A stretch of 42,167 nucleotides of DNA from an uncultured Sphingomonas sp. (GCF_902806285.1 NZ_CADCWA010000168.1:1-42167), one strand, 5' to 3'; positions 20,733 through 33,147 are shown, counted from the first letter of the stretch. Notes: a model not told the origin generated them from the letters alone. Numbers and translations: made by a program.

Positions 20733-23033
20733 TTAAGCAACTCTCCTGCTGGTTCGCAGCTGCAGATGCTGGATCAACTCGCGAACGCCCATCGGGCGTC
20801 CGATGGCGTAGCCCTGCGCCACGTCGCACCCCAGCTGAGCGAGTTGATCCAGCAAAGTCCGGTCCTCCACGCCTTCAGCAACCACCGTTCGACCGAGCGA
20901 ATGGGCGAGAGCAATCGTAGACTCGACCATGATGAAATCTGAACGGCTGTGTCGCATGGCTTTGACGAACGTCTGGTCGATCTTGATCTCGTTCGCGGGC
21001 ACCTTCTTGAGGTACTCAAGTGTGGATAGGCCCGTTCCATAATCATCGATGGCAATTCGAACGCCGTAATCTCTGAGTGCCTCGAGGACGGCGGGGCCGG
21101 TGGCCGAGCTGTGCAGCGCTTCCGTTTCCGTGAGTTCTAGCGTCAGTCGATCGGCCGCGAGGCCGTGCGTGCGCAGCAGCTGCTGTACACGGGTTACAAG
21201 CCCCTTGTCCGCAAGGAGACGGGCCGAGATATTAACGGCAACACTGAAGTGAACGCCGCGCCGGTTGACAGCGGCAGCCGTTGCAATGGCGCGATCCAGG
21301 ATGAAGTCCGTGAGCTTGCCGATGCGGCCTTGCTGTTCGGCCGCAGCCACGAATTCTGTAGGCGAAATCGGGCCTTTCACGGGATGGGTCCAGCGAGCCA
21401 AAGCCTCCGCGCCCACTATTTGCTGCCGGCTGAGGTCAAGCTGGGGCTGGTACGCCACCCAGACCTCGCCATTGTCGATGGCGGCATCTAACTGTCCAAG
21501 CAGCGATATACGCCAGCCCACATCTTCCTGCTTAGACGGATCGTGATACTTCCATTTCAGGCCTTCGTCCCAGGCTTCGTTGGCCGCGACGAGAGCACTG
21601 CCGAGCCGGTTTTGTAGCGGTCGCGCGCTCCCCAGTTCCGCGCCAAAGGTCACCGCGGCATCGATGGTCTGACCGTTCACGCTCAATGGTGAGCGGAACA
21701 AGGCATGTAGAGCTTCCAAGTGATTGGCGAGAGGTGCTTCGAGGCTAACGAACCAGGCGAATACGCCCTCGTCACCGTGAAAGATGCGGGCATCGCTTCC
21801 ACCGGCAACCAGCAACCGTTGAACCATCTGACCAATAAGCGTCGCCTCCTCGTTCGGGTCCAGCGTCGAGGCAATCTCGGCGTAGTTGTGGATGCGAGCG
21901 GCCACCATCGCCTGGCTGCTTCCGCCCTGCTCGGCGCGCAGAGCGGCAAGATTCGGGAGACCGGAAAGGCTGTTGATGTATCCGCCACTCTGCCAACGTA
22001 ACCAGCCCAGCCTTGCGGCTACGAAGGCGAGCGCGAAGAAAGCTGCCATCACGTCTACGAACATGAGATACGCTTCGAAGACGACGGGGCCAAACAGCAG
22101 CAGCGAGGCCGTGCCGGCGAGAAGCGCGGCGGTACGAAGCCCCTTGGTTCGAAAGATAGTCAGAGCGACAACCACCATCGCCAGCAGCCAGGCCGGTATG
22201 AACCCGAGGTCCCTCGGCGAGCCCTTCTTCAGCGTTTCGGCACCGATGATGTGCACCATCGCGCTTGGCATCCGACCTTGACCCGGGATCCAATAACCGG
22301 AGTTCTTCTGGTCTGCCGCCGCCCCGATCACGACTTGCTTGTTTTTGAAAGCGCGAGAGTCGACCCGCCCGGTGAGAACCTCACTCGCACTAACGTACGG
22401 CACCGTTGCGGGTAGTATCGAATAGTCCAATCGATACCCGCCGGGCGACCTGCCCGGCAGCCCAGCGATAGCGACGGAAAGGCTCGGAATCGCCCGTCTG
22501 CTGGCCTGTGCCGAGTAAGGCAGGCGCCACACGGCATCCTGGTAATTGTAAAAGAATGATACGCTCGCAATCGCGGCATGCCTGGTGAACAGCGGCAAAG
22601 GCAGCGCCTCGATCGAATTGCCGGTTTGATTACCACTTCTTGTGCGGGCCACCATTGTGACCCGTCCCGATTGCATTAGCGCTGCCGCGAGAGCCCGATC
22701 ATTGTAGGCGTCGGTGGGACCCTCATGCGAGGTCTCCAAGAAGATGCTGCGTGCACCCAGGGCAGTCACAATATCAACCAGTTGCGCGTGGTGTGCGCGC
22801 GGCCAAGGCCACTCCCCGACTTTGCGCAGGCTAGTATCATCAATCCCGACCAGGATGATGTCGCCGCTTGCTTGCGTCGGGTGCAGCCTGTTTCGAAAGG
22901 CTCGTGCCATATCTTCAGCTATCTCGCCGAGCTGAAAGAACCCGAAGAGCAGCGAAGCAACCGCCGTCCACACCAACAGCCGAAGCGGTCGGTGGTTCGG
23001 GGCGTCACTTGTGCGTAGCTTTGTTTGGCGCAT
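20733..23033 (-). CDS. CHASE2 - degenerate GGDEF - EAL domain protein (probable c-di-GMP phosphodiesterase)
   Basis: N-terminal TM then CHASE2-like GDIILVGIDDTSLRKVGEWPWPRAHHAQLVDIV, TM helices, HGDEG in place of GGDEF, EAL: VWVAYQPQLDLSRQQIVGAEALARWTHP, IAIDDYGTGLSTLEYLKKVPANEIKIDQTFV, VAEGVED. Confidence 0.93.
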   Translation of the reverse strand: MRQTKLRTSDAPNHRPLRLLVWTAVASLLFGFFQLGEIAEDMARAFRNRLHPTQASGDIILVGIDDTSLRKVGEWPWPRAHHAQLVDIVTALGARSIFLETSHEGPTDAYNDRALAAALMQSGRVTMVARTRSGNQTGNSIEALPLPLFTRHAAIASVSFFYNYQDAVWRLPYSAQASRRAIPSLSVAIAGLPGRSPGGYRLDYSILPATVPYVSASEVLTGRVDSRAFKNKQVVIGAAADQKNSGYWIPGQGRMPSAMVHIIGAETLKKGSPRDLGFIPAWLLAMVVVALTIFRTKGLRTAALLAGTASLLLFGPVVFEAYLMFVDVMAAFFALAFVAARLGWLRWQSGGYINSLSGLPNLAALRAEQGGSSQAMVAARIHNYAEIASTLDPNEEATLIGQMVQRLLVAGGSDARIFHGDEGVFAWFVSLEAPLANHLEALHALFRSPLSVNGQTIDAAVTFGAELGSARPLQNRLGSALVAANEAWDEGLKWKYHDPSKQEDVGWRISLLGQLDAAIDNGEVWVAYQPQLDLSRQQIVGAEALARWTHPVKGPISPTEFVAAAEQQGRIGKLTDFILDRAIATAAAVNRRGVHFSVAVNISARLLADKGLVTRVQQLLRTHGLAADRLTLELTETEALHSSATGPAVLEALRDYGVRIAIDDYGTGLSTLEYLKKVPANEIKIDQTFVKAMRHSRSDFIMVESTIALAHSLGRTVVAEGVEDRTLLDQLAQLGCDVAQGYAIGRPMGVRELIQHLQLRTSRRVA

Positions 23034-23174
23034 CTCGGGTTGGCTATCGAGGAAAAAGGTTATCAAAGTGGAAACCGTTTCCCGGTGAATCACCTTGTTT
23101 GCGGTTCGGCGCGCACTCGACAGGCGGGTGGGGGCGGGCCAAGGTGCTCGCCTCACCGCGGGCGGAGGTAAGCC

Positions 23175-23465
23175 TTGGACCTGATCTCGATCATCTCGAT
23201 CTTCGTGCTGGCCTGCTTTGTCGGCTATTTCGTGGTCTGGTCGGTCACTCCGGCGCTGCACACGCCGCTGATGGCGGTGACCAACGCGATCTCTTCCGTG
23301 ATCATCGTTGGAGCGCTGATCGCGGCAGCGGCGGCTGGTAGCAGCGTGGCCAAGTGGTTGGGCCTGCTCGCCGTGGTGCTTGCCAGCATCAACATCTTCG
23401 GCGGCTTCGCGGTGACCAGCCGGATGCTGGGCATGTACAAGAAGAAGGAGCGCAAGGATGCCTGA
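23175..23465 (+). CDS. pntAB: NAD(P) transhydrogenase subunit alpha part 2 (membrane)
   Basis: TTG start; [37 protein letters not shown]...[24 protein letters not shown]. Confidence 0.92.
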   Translation: MDLISIISIFVLACFVGYFVVWSVTPALHTPLMAVTNAISSVIIVGALIAAAAAGSSVAKWLGLLAVVLASINIFGGFAVTSRMLGMYKKKERKDA

Positions 23466-24948
23466 GGCGGTGCACGAACAGCCTGCCTGGGTGCTGCTCG
23501 CCTACCTGGCTGCGGGCGTGTGCTTCATCCTGGCGCTGCGCGGGCTGTCGCACCCGGAAACGAGCCAGCGCGGCAACCGGCTCGGGATGGTCGGCATGAC
23601 GATCGCGGTGGTGACCACCCTCATCACCCATGTGCCCACCAGCGGCTACAGCCCCGGCGACGGATCGTTTGATCCCTTGGCGATTGAAACAGGGACGATC
23701 TTTCAGATACTTGCGGCGATCGCCATCGGCGCGGTTATCGGGCTCACGACCGCCCGCCGCATCCAGATGACCGCCATGCCGCAGCTGGTCGCGGCCTTTC
23801 ACTCGCTGGTCGGACTGGCCGCGGTGCTGGTCGGGGCGGCGGCCTTTCTCAACCCGGAAGCGTTCGGCATCGCCACTCGCGTCACGCCGATTGCTTCACC
23901 CTCCTTTCTCAGCATCGACCCCGTCAGCCGGATCGAGATGAGCCTCGGCGTCGCCATCGGAGCGATCACCTTCTCGGGCTCGGTGATCGCCTTCCTCAAG
24001 CTCAACGGCAACATGAGCGGCGCGCCCATCCTGCTGCCCGGTCGGCACCTCATCAACCTCGGCACGCTTGCCGCCATCCTGGGCCTCATCGCCTACTTCA
24101 CGGTGGACCAGAGCCCGTGGGTGTTCTGGACGGTTACCGCACTGAGCTTCGCGATCGGCTTTCTGCTGATCGTGCCAATCGGCGGCGCGGACATGCCGGT
24201 GGTCGTGTCCATGCTGAACAGCTATTCGGGCTGGGCGGCGGCGGCGATGGGCTTCACCCTGCACAACAGCGCCATGATCATCACGGGGGCGCTGGTCGGC
24301 AGCTCGGGCGCGATCCTGTCCTACATCATGTGCCGGGCGATGAACCGCAGCTTCCTGAGCGTGATCGCCGGGGGGTTCGGGGCGGTCTCGAGCAGCGGGA
24401 GCGGGGAGGTCCTCGACCGCCCGTACAAGCGCGGCTCGGCCGAGGACGCGGCCTTCCTGATGAAGCAGGCGGACCAGGTGGTGATCGTTCCCGGCTACGG
24501 CATGGCGGTGGCGCAGGCGCAGCATGCGCTGCGGGAGATGGCGGACCAGCTCAAGGCCGAGGGGGTGCGGGTCAAATACGCCATTCACCCGGTCGCGGGC
24601 CGGATGCCCGGGCACATGAACGTGCTGCTGGCCGAAGCCAACGTGCCCTACGACGAGGTGTTCGAGCTGGAGGACATCAACAGCGACTTCGCGCAGACCG
24701 ATGTCGCCTTCGTGATCGGCGCCAACGACGTCACGAACCCCGCGGCCAAGACCGACAAGAGCTCGCCCATCTACGGCATGCCGGTGCTGGACGTGGAAAA
24801 GGCGCGCACCGTGCTGTTCATCAAGCGGAGCATGGGCGGCGCGGGCTATGCGGGCGTCGACAACGAGCTGTTCTACCGCGACAACACCATGATGCTGCTG
24901 GCCGACGCCAAGAAGATGGTGGAGGAGATCGTCAAGGCGCTCGGCTGA
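23458..24948 (+). CDS. pntB: NAD(P) transhydrogenase subunit beta
   Basis: [103 protein letters not shown]. Confidence 0.95.
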   Translation: MPEAVHEQPAWVLLAYLAAGVCFILALRGLSHPETSQRGNRLGMVGMTIAVVTTLITHVPTSGYSPGDGSFDPLAIETGTIFQILAAIAIGAVIGLTTARRIQMTAMPQLVAAFHSLVGLAAVLVGAAAFLNPEAFGIATRVTPIASPSFLSIDPVSRIEMSLGVAIGAITFSGSVIAFLKLNGNMSGAPILLPGRHLINLGTLAAILGLIAYFTVDQSPWVFWTVTALSFAIGFLLIVPIGGADMPVVVSMLNSYSGWAAAAMGFTLHNSAMIITGALVGSSGAILSYIMCRAMNRSFLSVIAGGFGAVSSSGSGEVLDRPYKRGSAEDAAFLMKQADQVVIVPGYGMAVAQAQHALREMADQLKAEGVRVKYAIHPVAGRMPGHMNVLLAEANVPYDEVFELEDINSDFAQTDVAFVIGANDVTNPAAKTDKSSPIYGMPVLDVEKARTVLFIKRSMGGAGYAGVDNELFYRDNTMMLLADAKKMVEEIVKALG

Positions 24949-25165
24949 GCCGCCCCGCGCCCGCCCCGTCGTTCCCCGGCAACACTCCGGCGGGTTGTTA
25001 ACGATTCTGGCGCTATGACGGCGGCAAGCGCTTGCCGAGACTCGTTCGATGGTGGATGAAGTCGCTGTCGAGGGTCTGGCAAAGCCATTCGGCAACAATT
25101 GCTTCTGGGTTCAAGCCCCCAGCCGGTCACTCGGTGCGGGGTGCGTCGGGTGAGGGGAACATCAT

Positions 25166-25885
25166 ATGCGCAAGCTGGGCATCATCGGCGGGGCGAGCTG
25201 GTCGTCCACCGCCTTGTATTACGAGCAGATCAATCGGGCGGTGGCGGCACGGCTGGGCGGATTGCACAGCGCCCGGCTCGTCGTCGAAAGCCTCGACTTC
25301 GAGACCGACTATGCCGCCTATCACCGCAGCGGCGACTGGGCCGGTGCCGACCGGGTGATCGCGGGCGCGGCCGAGCGGCTGAAGTCGGCCGAGGCGGAGG
25401 GCCTGCTGCTGGCCTCCAACACGATGCACAAGAACGCCGAAGCGGCGCAGCGGGCTTCGAGGCTGCCGCTGGTCGACATCCGGGAGGCGACCGCCGACCG
25501 GCTCCATGCCGACGGCCGCACCCGCATCGCCCTCTTGGGCACCCGCTTCACCATGACGGAGCCCTGGGCCCGCGAGCGCTACGAGAAGCGGGGTATCGCC
25601 ATCTGCGAACTTCTGCCGGAGTGGCGGGCCGAGGTCGACCGGATCATCTACGAGGAGCTGGCCGGCGGCCGGGTGGTCCGCGACAGCCAGCGCAAGCTGA
25701 AGACGCTGATCACCGAGCTGCAGAAGCAAAAGGTGCAGGCCGTGGTGCTCGGCTGCACCGAGCTGGTGCTCGCCGTGGACGTGCGCGCCAACGTGCTGCC
25801 GGTTTACGATACCACGGCGATCCACGCCCGCGCCGCGGTGGAATGGATGCTGGCGGATGAGGAACAGGCGCGGGCAGCGGCTTAG
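25166..25885 (+). CDS. Aspartate/glutamate racemase family protein
   Basis: MRKLGIIGGASWSSTALYYEQINRAV, LLLASNTMHKN, VVLGCTELVLAV. Confidence 0.87.
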   Translation: MRKLGIIGGASWSSTALYYEQINRAVAARLGGLHSARLVVESLDFETDYAAYHRSGDWAGADRVIAGAAERLKSAEAEGLLLASNTMHKNAEAAQRASRLPLVDIREATADRLHADGRTRIALLGTRFTMTEPWARERYEKRGIAICELLPEWRAEVDRIIYEELAGGRVVRDSQRKLKTLITELQKQKVQAVVLGCTELVLAVDVRANVLPVYDTTAIHARAAVEWMLADEEQARAAA

Positions 25886-25930
25886 CTTCGACCAGCTTGC
25901 GCGCCGCCTCGCGCGGCCTAAGTACGAAGC

Positions 25931-27874
25931 ATGAACCGCACCCCCGCCGACCGCCCGGAGCACCCCCGGGCGACTGAGCGCTTCAACGAGGATCAGGCGA
26001 CTTACACCGTTCGCGGCAGCGACGCCCCGGACCTGGAGGCGGGCGTGGCGGCGATCCGCAACGTGCTGAAGACCCTGCCGGCGCGACCCGGCGTATACCG
26101 GATGCAGGACGCCAAGGGCGACGTGCTCTACGTCGGCAAGGCGCGTGCGCTCAAGCAGCGGGTTACCAACTACACCCAGGTCGCGCGCCTGTCGAAGCGG
26201 CTGCAGCGGATGGTTGCGCAGACCCGCTCCATGACGGTGGTCACGACCCGCACCGAAGCCGAGGCGCTGCTGCTGGAGGCGCAGCTGATCAAGCGCTTCC
26301 GGCCACCGTACAACGTGCTGTTGCGGGACGATAAGAGCTTCCCGTTCATCCTGCTGCGCGAGGACCACCAGTTCCCGCGGGTGCAGAAGCATCGCGGTGC
26401 GCGGCGGATCAAGGGCCAATATTATGGGCCGTTCGCCAGCGCGGGGTCGGTCACTCGGACGCTTAACGCGCTGCAGAAGCTGTTCCTGCTCAGGAGCTGT
26501 TCCGACAGCTTTTTCCAGAACCGGTCGCGTCCGTGCCTGCTCTACCAGATCCGCCGTTGTTCGGCGCCCTGCGTCCAGCGCATCGAACCGGCTGCGTACG
26601 GTGAGTTGGTCGAGGACGCGAAGAACTTCCTGACCGGCAAGTCGACCAACGTGCAGGCGCGCCTCAGCAAGCTGATGGCGGAGGCGGCTGAGAAGCATGA
26701 TTATGAGCTGGCCGCCGTCTACCGCGACCGGCTGCGGGCGCTGACCTATATCCAGGGCAGCCAGACGGTGCATGCCGAGGGGCTGGGCGACGCCGACATC
26801 TTCGCGCTGGCCTGCAAGGCAGGGCAGATGTGCATCCAGGCGTTCTTCATCCGCGGCGGGCAGAACTGGGGGCACCGCGCCTTCTTTCCGGCGCATACCA
26901 GCGACGTGCCGGAAGCCGATGTTCTCGCAAGCTTTCTGGTCCAGTTCTACGAGGACATGCCGCCGCCCAAGCGCATCCTGGTCGATCGCGATCTGCCCGA
27001 GCCGGAGCTGATCGCGGAAGCGCTTTCGGAGCGGGCCGAGCGCAAGGTGCTGATCGAGCGGCCGCAGCGCGGCGACCGGCGCAAGCTGATGGAGCAGGCG
27101 ACCCGCAACGCGGAGGAAGCGCTCGAGCGGCGCATGGCGGAGAGCACCACCCAGGGCAAGCTGCTGCGCGAGCTCGCCGACACCTTCGAGCTGCCGGACG
27201 TGCCCAAGCGGATCGAGGTCTACGACAACAGCCACATCATGGGCACCAATGCGACCGGCGCGATGATCGTCGCCGGCCCGGAGGGCTTCCGCAAGAACAG
27301 CTACCGCAAGTTCAACATCAAGAGCGGGATCACTCCGGGCGACGACTTCGGGATGATGAAGGAGGTGCTGGAACGGCGCTTCGCCCGGCTGGAGAAGGAG
27401 GACCCGGACCGGCAGAGCGGCGAGTGGCCGGACCTGCTGCTGATCGACGGCGGCCGCGGTCAGCTCAATGCGGTGATGGAGATAATGGAAGACGCCGGGG
27501 TCCACGACGTGCCGGTGGTCGGCGTGGCCAAGGGGCCCGACCGCAATGCCGGGCGCGAGGTGTTCCACTTGCCGAACGGGCGCGAGGTGACGTTTCCGCC
27601 GAACAACGCGCTGCTGTTCTACCTGCAGCGGCTGCGTGACGAGGCCCATCGCTTCGCCATCGGCACCCACCGGGCGAAGCGGGCCAAGAGCCTGACGACC
27701 TCGACGCTGGACGAGGTTCCGGGGATCGGTCCCAATCGCAAGCGGGCGCTGCTGATGCACTTCGGGACCGCGCGGGCGGTCAAGGGCGCGGCGTTGGAAG
27801 ACCTCGAGCGGGCGCCGGGGATCAGCAAGGGAACGGCGCGGCAGCTTTACGACTATTTCCATCCTAATGGGTGA
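25931..27874 (+). CDS. uvrC: Excinuclease ABC subunit C
   Basis: PARPGVYRMQDAKGDVLYVGKARALKQRVTNY, PFASAGSVTRTLNALQKLFLLRSCSD, RIEVYDNSHIMGTNATGAMIV, LLIDGGRGQLNAV, HhH C-terminus. Confidence 0.97.
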   Translation: MNRTPADRPEHPRATERFNEDQATYTVRGSDAPDLEAGVAAIRNVLKTLPARPGVYRMQDAKGDVLYVGKARALKQRVTNYTQVARLSKRLQRMVAQTRSMTVVTTRTEAEALLLEAQLIKRFRPPYNVLLRDDKSFPFILLREDHQFPRVQKHRGARRIKGQYYGPFASAGSVTRTLNALQKLFLLRSCSDSFFQNRSRPCLLYQIRRCSAPCVQRIEPAAYGELVEDAKNFLTGKSTNVQARLSKLMAEAAEKHDYELAAVYRDRLRALTYIQGSQTVHAEGLGDADIFALACKAGQMCIQAFFIRGGQNWGHRAFFPAHTSDVPEADVLASFLVQFYEDMPPPKRILVDRDLPEPELIAEALSERAERKVLIERPQRGDRRKLMEQATRNAEEALERRMAESTTQGKLLRELADTFELPDVPKRIEVYDNSHIMGTNATGAMIVAGPEGFRKNSYRKFNIKSGITPGDDFGMMKEVLERRFARLEKEDPDRQSGEWPDLLLIDGGRGQLNAVMEIMEDAGVHDVPVVGVAKGPDRNAGREVFHLPNGREVTFPPNNALLFYLQRLRDEAHRFAIGTHRAKRAKSLTTSTLDEVPGIGPNRKRALLMHFGTARAVKGAALEDLERAPGISKGTARQLYDYFHPNG

Positions 27875-27885
27875 GGGCTGCGAGG

Positions 27886-28023
27886 ACCTCCCTGCCGCGC
27901 AGCGGTGGGGAGGGGGACCGCCAAGCGCGGCTTGGTGGTGGAGGGGCCTGCTGCGGTCGGCGTTGGCCCCTCCACCATGCTTCGCATGGTCCCCCTCCCC
28001 ACCGGCTTTGCCGGCAGGGAGGT
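27886..28023. repeat. ~138-bp nested inverted-repeat element in the uvrC-recO gap
   Basis: Exact complementary arms: 27886-27897/28012-28023 (12 bp), 27903-27919/27988-28004 (17 bp), 27936-27948/27965-27977 (13 bp); local hairpin ccaagc-gcg-gcttgg (27921-27935) opposite tgc-ttc-gca (27978-27986). Confidence 0.93.
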
Positions 28024-28027
28024 TCTG

Positions 28028-28765
28028 ATGAGGCTGACCAGTCCCGCCATCGTCCTCGGGCTCCGGGCGCACGGCGAACATGGCGCGGTGGTGCGGCTGC
28101 TGACGCCCGAGCACGGGCTTGTTGCCGCCTATGTCCGCGGCGCGCGGGGGCGGCGGATGCGGCCGGTGCTGATCGCGGGCAACCTGGTCGAGGCACAGCT
28201 CGCCTCCCGCACGGACACCCAATTACCGCAGGCGACCGTGGAGCTGACCCACAGCCGCGGGTCCTTGTTGGGGGAGCCGTTGCCGGCTGCGGCGATCGAG
28301 TGGATCGCCGCGCTGACGGCCGCCGCGCTGCCCGAACAGCAGCCCTACCGCCACATCTACTCCGGCCTGGCAGGACTGCTCGACGCGATCGAGGCCGCCC
28401 CGGCCGCGGCAGGCTGGGCGGCGGCGCTGGTGCGGTTCGAGCTGCTGCTGTTGGCTGAGCTGGGCTTCGGCCTGGACCTGAGCGAATGCGCCGCGAGCGG
28501 GCGCACAGACCAGCTGGTCGCTGTCAGCCCGCGGTCGGGCCGGGCGGTCAGCGCTGCGGAGGCGGAGCCCTATGCGGGCCGGCTGCTGCCGCTGCCCGCG
28601 TTTGTACTCACCGGAGCGCCGGCGAGCTGGGCCGATACGCTGGACGGACTGGCGCTGTCCGGGCACTTCCTGGCGCGCGACGTGCTGACGGACCGGACGG
28701 AGCCGCTCCTGGATGCTCGCGCCCGACTGCTTGACCGCTTGCGTCGGGCGGCCGGGCTGGCCTAG
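28028..28765 (+). CDS. recO: DNA repair protein RecO
   Basis: [58 protein letters not shown]...; the longer ORF from 27905 runs through the repeat. Confidence 0.92.
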   Translation: MRLTSPAIVLGLRAHGEHGAVVRLLTPEHGLVAAYVRGARGRRMRPVLIAGNLVEAQLASRTDTQLPQATVELTHSRGSLLGEPLPAAAIEWIAALTAAALPEQQPYRHIYSGLAGLLDAIEAAPAAAGWAAALVRFELLLLAELGFGLDLSECAASGRTDQLVAVSPRSGRAVSAAEAEPYAGRLLPLPAFVLTGAPASWADTLDGLALSGHFLARDVLTDRTEPLLDARARLLDRLRRAAGLA

Positions 28766-28775
28766 CGTTCAAGCC

Positions 28776-29183
28776 ATGGCCATTCCCGACACGCTGGCGG
28801 TGCTCTTCCCGCATGAGGCCGAGACCCGCGGGATCATCGTGCGGGTGGCGGTCAGCTATCTCGCGGAGCAGTCGGCGCCGGCGAGCGGACGCTGGTTCTG
28901 GTCCTACCATATCCGGATCGAGAACGAGGGGCCCAAGTCCGTCCAGCTGTTGTCCCGCCACTGGCTGATCGCCGACGGCCGCGGCGCGGTGCACGAGGTG
29001 CGGGGCGAGGGGGTAGTGGGCGAGATGCCGCTGATCGCGCCCGGCGCGAGTTTCGACTATGTCTCCGGCTGCCCGCTCGCGACCCCGACCGGCTCCATGC
29101 ATGGCAGCTACCGGATGGTCGACGAGGACGGCGAGGCGTTCGATATCGCCATCCCGAAGTTCGCGTTGGTCGGGCCGGTCTGA
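28776..29183 (+). CDS. apaG: ApaG (Co2+/Mg2+ efflux) family protein
   Basis: RWFWSYHIRIENEGPKSVQLLSRHWLIADGRGAVHEVRGEGVVGEMPLIAPGASFDYVSGCPLATPTGSMHGSYRMVDEDGEAFDIAIPKFAL. Confidence 0.95.
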   Translation: MAIPDTLAVLFPHEAETRGIIVRVAVSYLAEQSAPASGRWFWSYHIRIENEGPKSVQLLSRHWLIADGRGAVHEVRGEGVVGEMPLIAPGASFDYVSGCPLATPTGSMHGSYRMVDEDGEAFDIAIPKFALVGPV

Positions 29184-29194
29184 GCCGCGGCCGC

Positions 29195-29626
29195 TTGCGC
29201 GTCTTCACCATCGGCTATGAGGCGGTCACGGTGGCGGACTTTCTTGCAGCGTTGAAAACCGCAGGTGTTGAACGGGTGATCGACGTTCGCGCACTTCCGC
29301 TTTCGCGGCGGCCGGGCTTCTCCAAGACTCCGCTGAGGGGCGCGTTGGCCGAGGCCGGGATGGACTATGTCCACCTGCGGGCACTGGGCACACCGGCAGC
29401 CGGGCGCGAGGCCGCGCGCAAAGGTCGGCAGGCGGAGCTGGAGCGGATCTACTCGGGCCAGCTGGAGCTGCCCGAAGCCATCGCCGCGGGCGCGCAGATG
29501 CTGGAGCTGGCGGGGGAGAAGCCGAGCGCGCTGCTGTGCTACGAACGCGAGCCGGCGGGCTGCCACCGCAACCTGCTGCTGAAGTGGACCGCTCCGGAGG
29601 CGGAGGTCACCCACTTGTTCGCGTAA
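29195..29626 (+). CDS. DUF488 domain-containing protein
   Basis: MRVFTIGYEAVTVADFLAALKTAGVERVIDVRALPLSRRPGFSKTPL...LLCYEREPAGCHRNLL. Confidence 0.88.
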   Translation: MRVFTIGYEAVTVADFLAALKTAGVERVIDVRALPLSRRPGFSKTPLRGALAEAGMDYVHLRALGTPAAGREAARKGRQAELERIYSGQLELPEAIAAGAQMLELAGEKPSALLCYEREPAGCHRNLLLKWTAPEAEVTHLFA

Positions 29627-29633
29627 GCGTTGT

Positions 29634-29719
29634 GCTCCCGCGAAGGCGGGAGCTCAGTACTGGGTCCCCGCCTTGAGTCCCATCGAAGTATTACTTCGAT
29701 GGGTGCCCTTCGCGGGGAC
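29634..29719. repeat. REP-like hairpin pair; second hairpin interrupted by a palindromic insert; possible bidirectional terminator
   Basis: GCTCCCGC-GAAG-GCGGGAGC (29634-29653); GTCCCCGC (29664-29671) / GCGGGGAC (29712-29719) enclosing palindrome cccatcgaagtattacttcgatggg (29679-29703). Confidence 0.85.
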
Positions 29720-29727
29720 ACAGCGTG

Positions 29728-30198
29728 CTAAACGTCCGCCGGCGCCTCTGCCGCGGTTTCGCTGACGATCAGCGCTTCGATGTCGGGGATCGGGCGGCCG
29801 CTCATCTCCTTGTTGATGGAGCAGACGATCCGCTTCTCCACCTCCTTGTGGAGTTCCTTGCGGAGCACGCCGAGCGCTTTGGGCGGCGCGATGATGCACA
29901 GGTGCTGGAAATCGTTCTTGAGCGCCCGCATCCGCAGGTTCTCGGCGGCTACCTTGACCCAATTGTCCTCGTCCTGCTGCTTGAAGTCGGTTTCCTCCAT
30001 CGATGGACGGCCCATGCCTGAGCTGGTGGCGGCAGTCCCCTGCGCGTCCCTTCGGATCTCCCGATTATAGTCGGCGTCGTCGCGCTCGTCGTGCGCCTCG
30101 GTGCGCAAGTCGATCTGGTTCTCGTCACCTTCGTTGCGGAAGAACAGCATCTTCCGGCCATCGATGACGAGCACGAGCGCGTTGTTGGGAATGGGCAT
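29728..30198 (-). CDS. Host attachment protein family (baeRF-like)
   Basis: NNALVLVIDGRKMLFFRNEGDENQIDL...MEETDFKQQDEDNWVKVAAENLRMRALKNDFQHLCIIAPPKALGVLRKELHKEVEKRIVCSINKEMSGRPIPDIEALI. Confidence 0.82.
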   Translation of the reverse strand: MPIPNNALVLVIDGRKMLFFRNEGDENQIDLRTEAHDERDDADYNREIRRDAQGTAATSSGMGRPSMEETDFKQQDEDNWVKVAAENLRMRALKNDFQHLCIIAPPKALGVLRKELHKEVEKRIVCSINKEMSGRPIPDIEALIVSETAAEAPADV

Positions 30199-30252
30199 TC
30201 CGGTCTCCTTCTTGGTGAAGGCAAGAACGAGAGGCCCGTGTGCCCCGTTCCG

Positions 30253-33057
<2,805 letters not shown>

Positions 33058-33118
33058 GAAGCTATCCTGTTCTATCAGTCTGAAGGACGGGGAACCCGTC
33101 CGGAGCGGCCTAGCAGCC

Positions 33119-33134
33119 CGCGCGTACGCGCGCG
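33119..33134. other. Alternating pyrimidine-purine tract CGCGCGTACGCGCGCG upstream of gyrA
   Basis: Read directly; contains a 14-nt perfect palindrome (33119-33132). Confidence 0.8.
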
Positions 33135-33147
33135 AGAGGAAAGGCCG

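Noticed and set aside
25049-25153. 34-codon ORF MVDEVAVEGLAKPFGNNCFWVQAPSRSLGAGCVG
   Set aside because: No clear ribosome-binding site or family resemblance; insufficient support.
27905-28027. N-terminal extension of RecO
   Set aside because: Encoded by the inverted-repeat element; RecO homology begins at [19 protein letters not shown] (28028).
25127-28222. 1031-aa - strand ORF
   Set aside because: Antisense shadow spanning the racemase, uvrC and the repeat; no recognisable protein motif.
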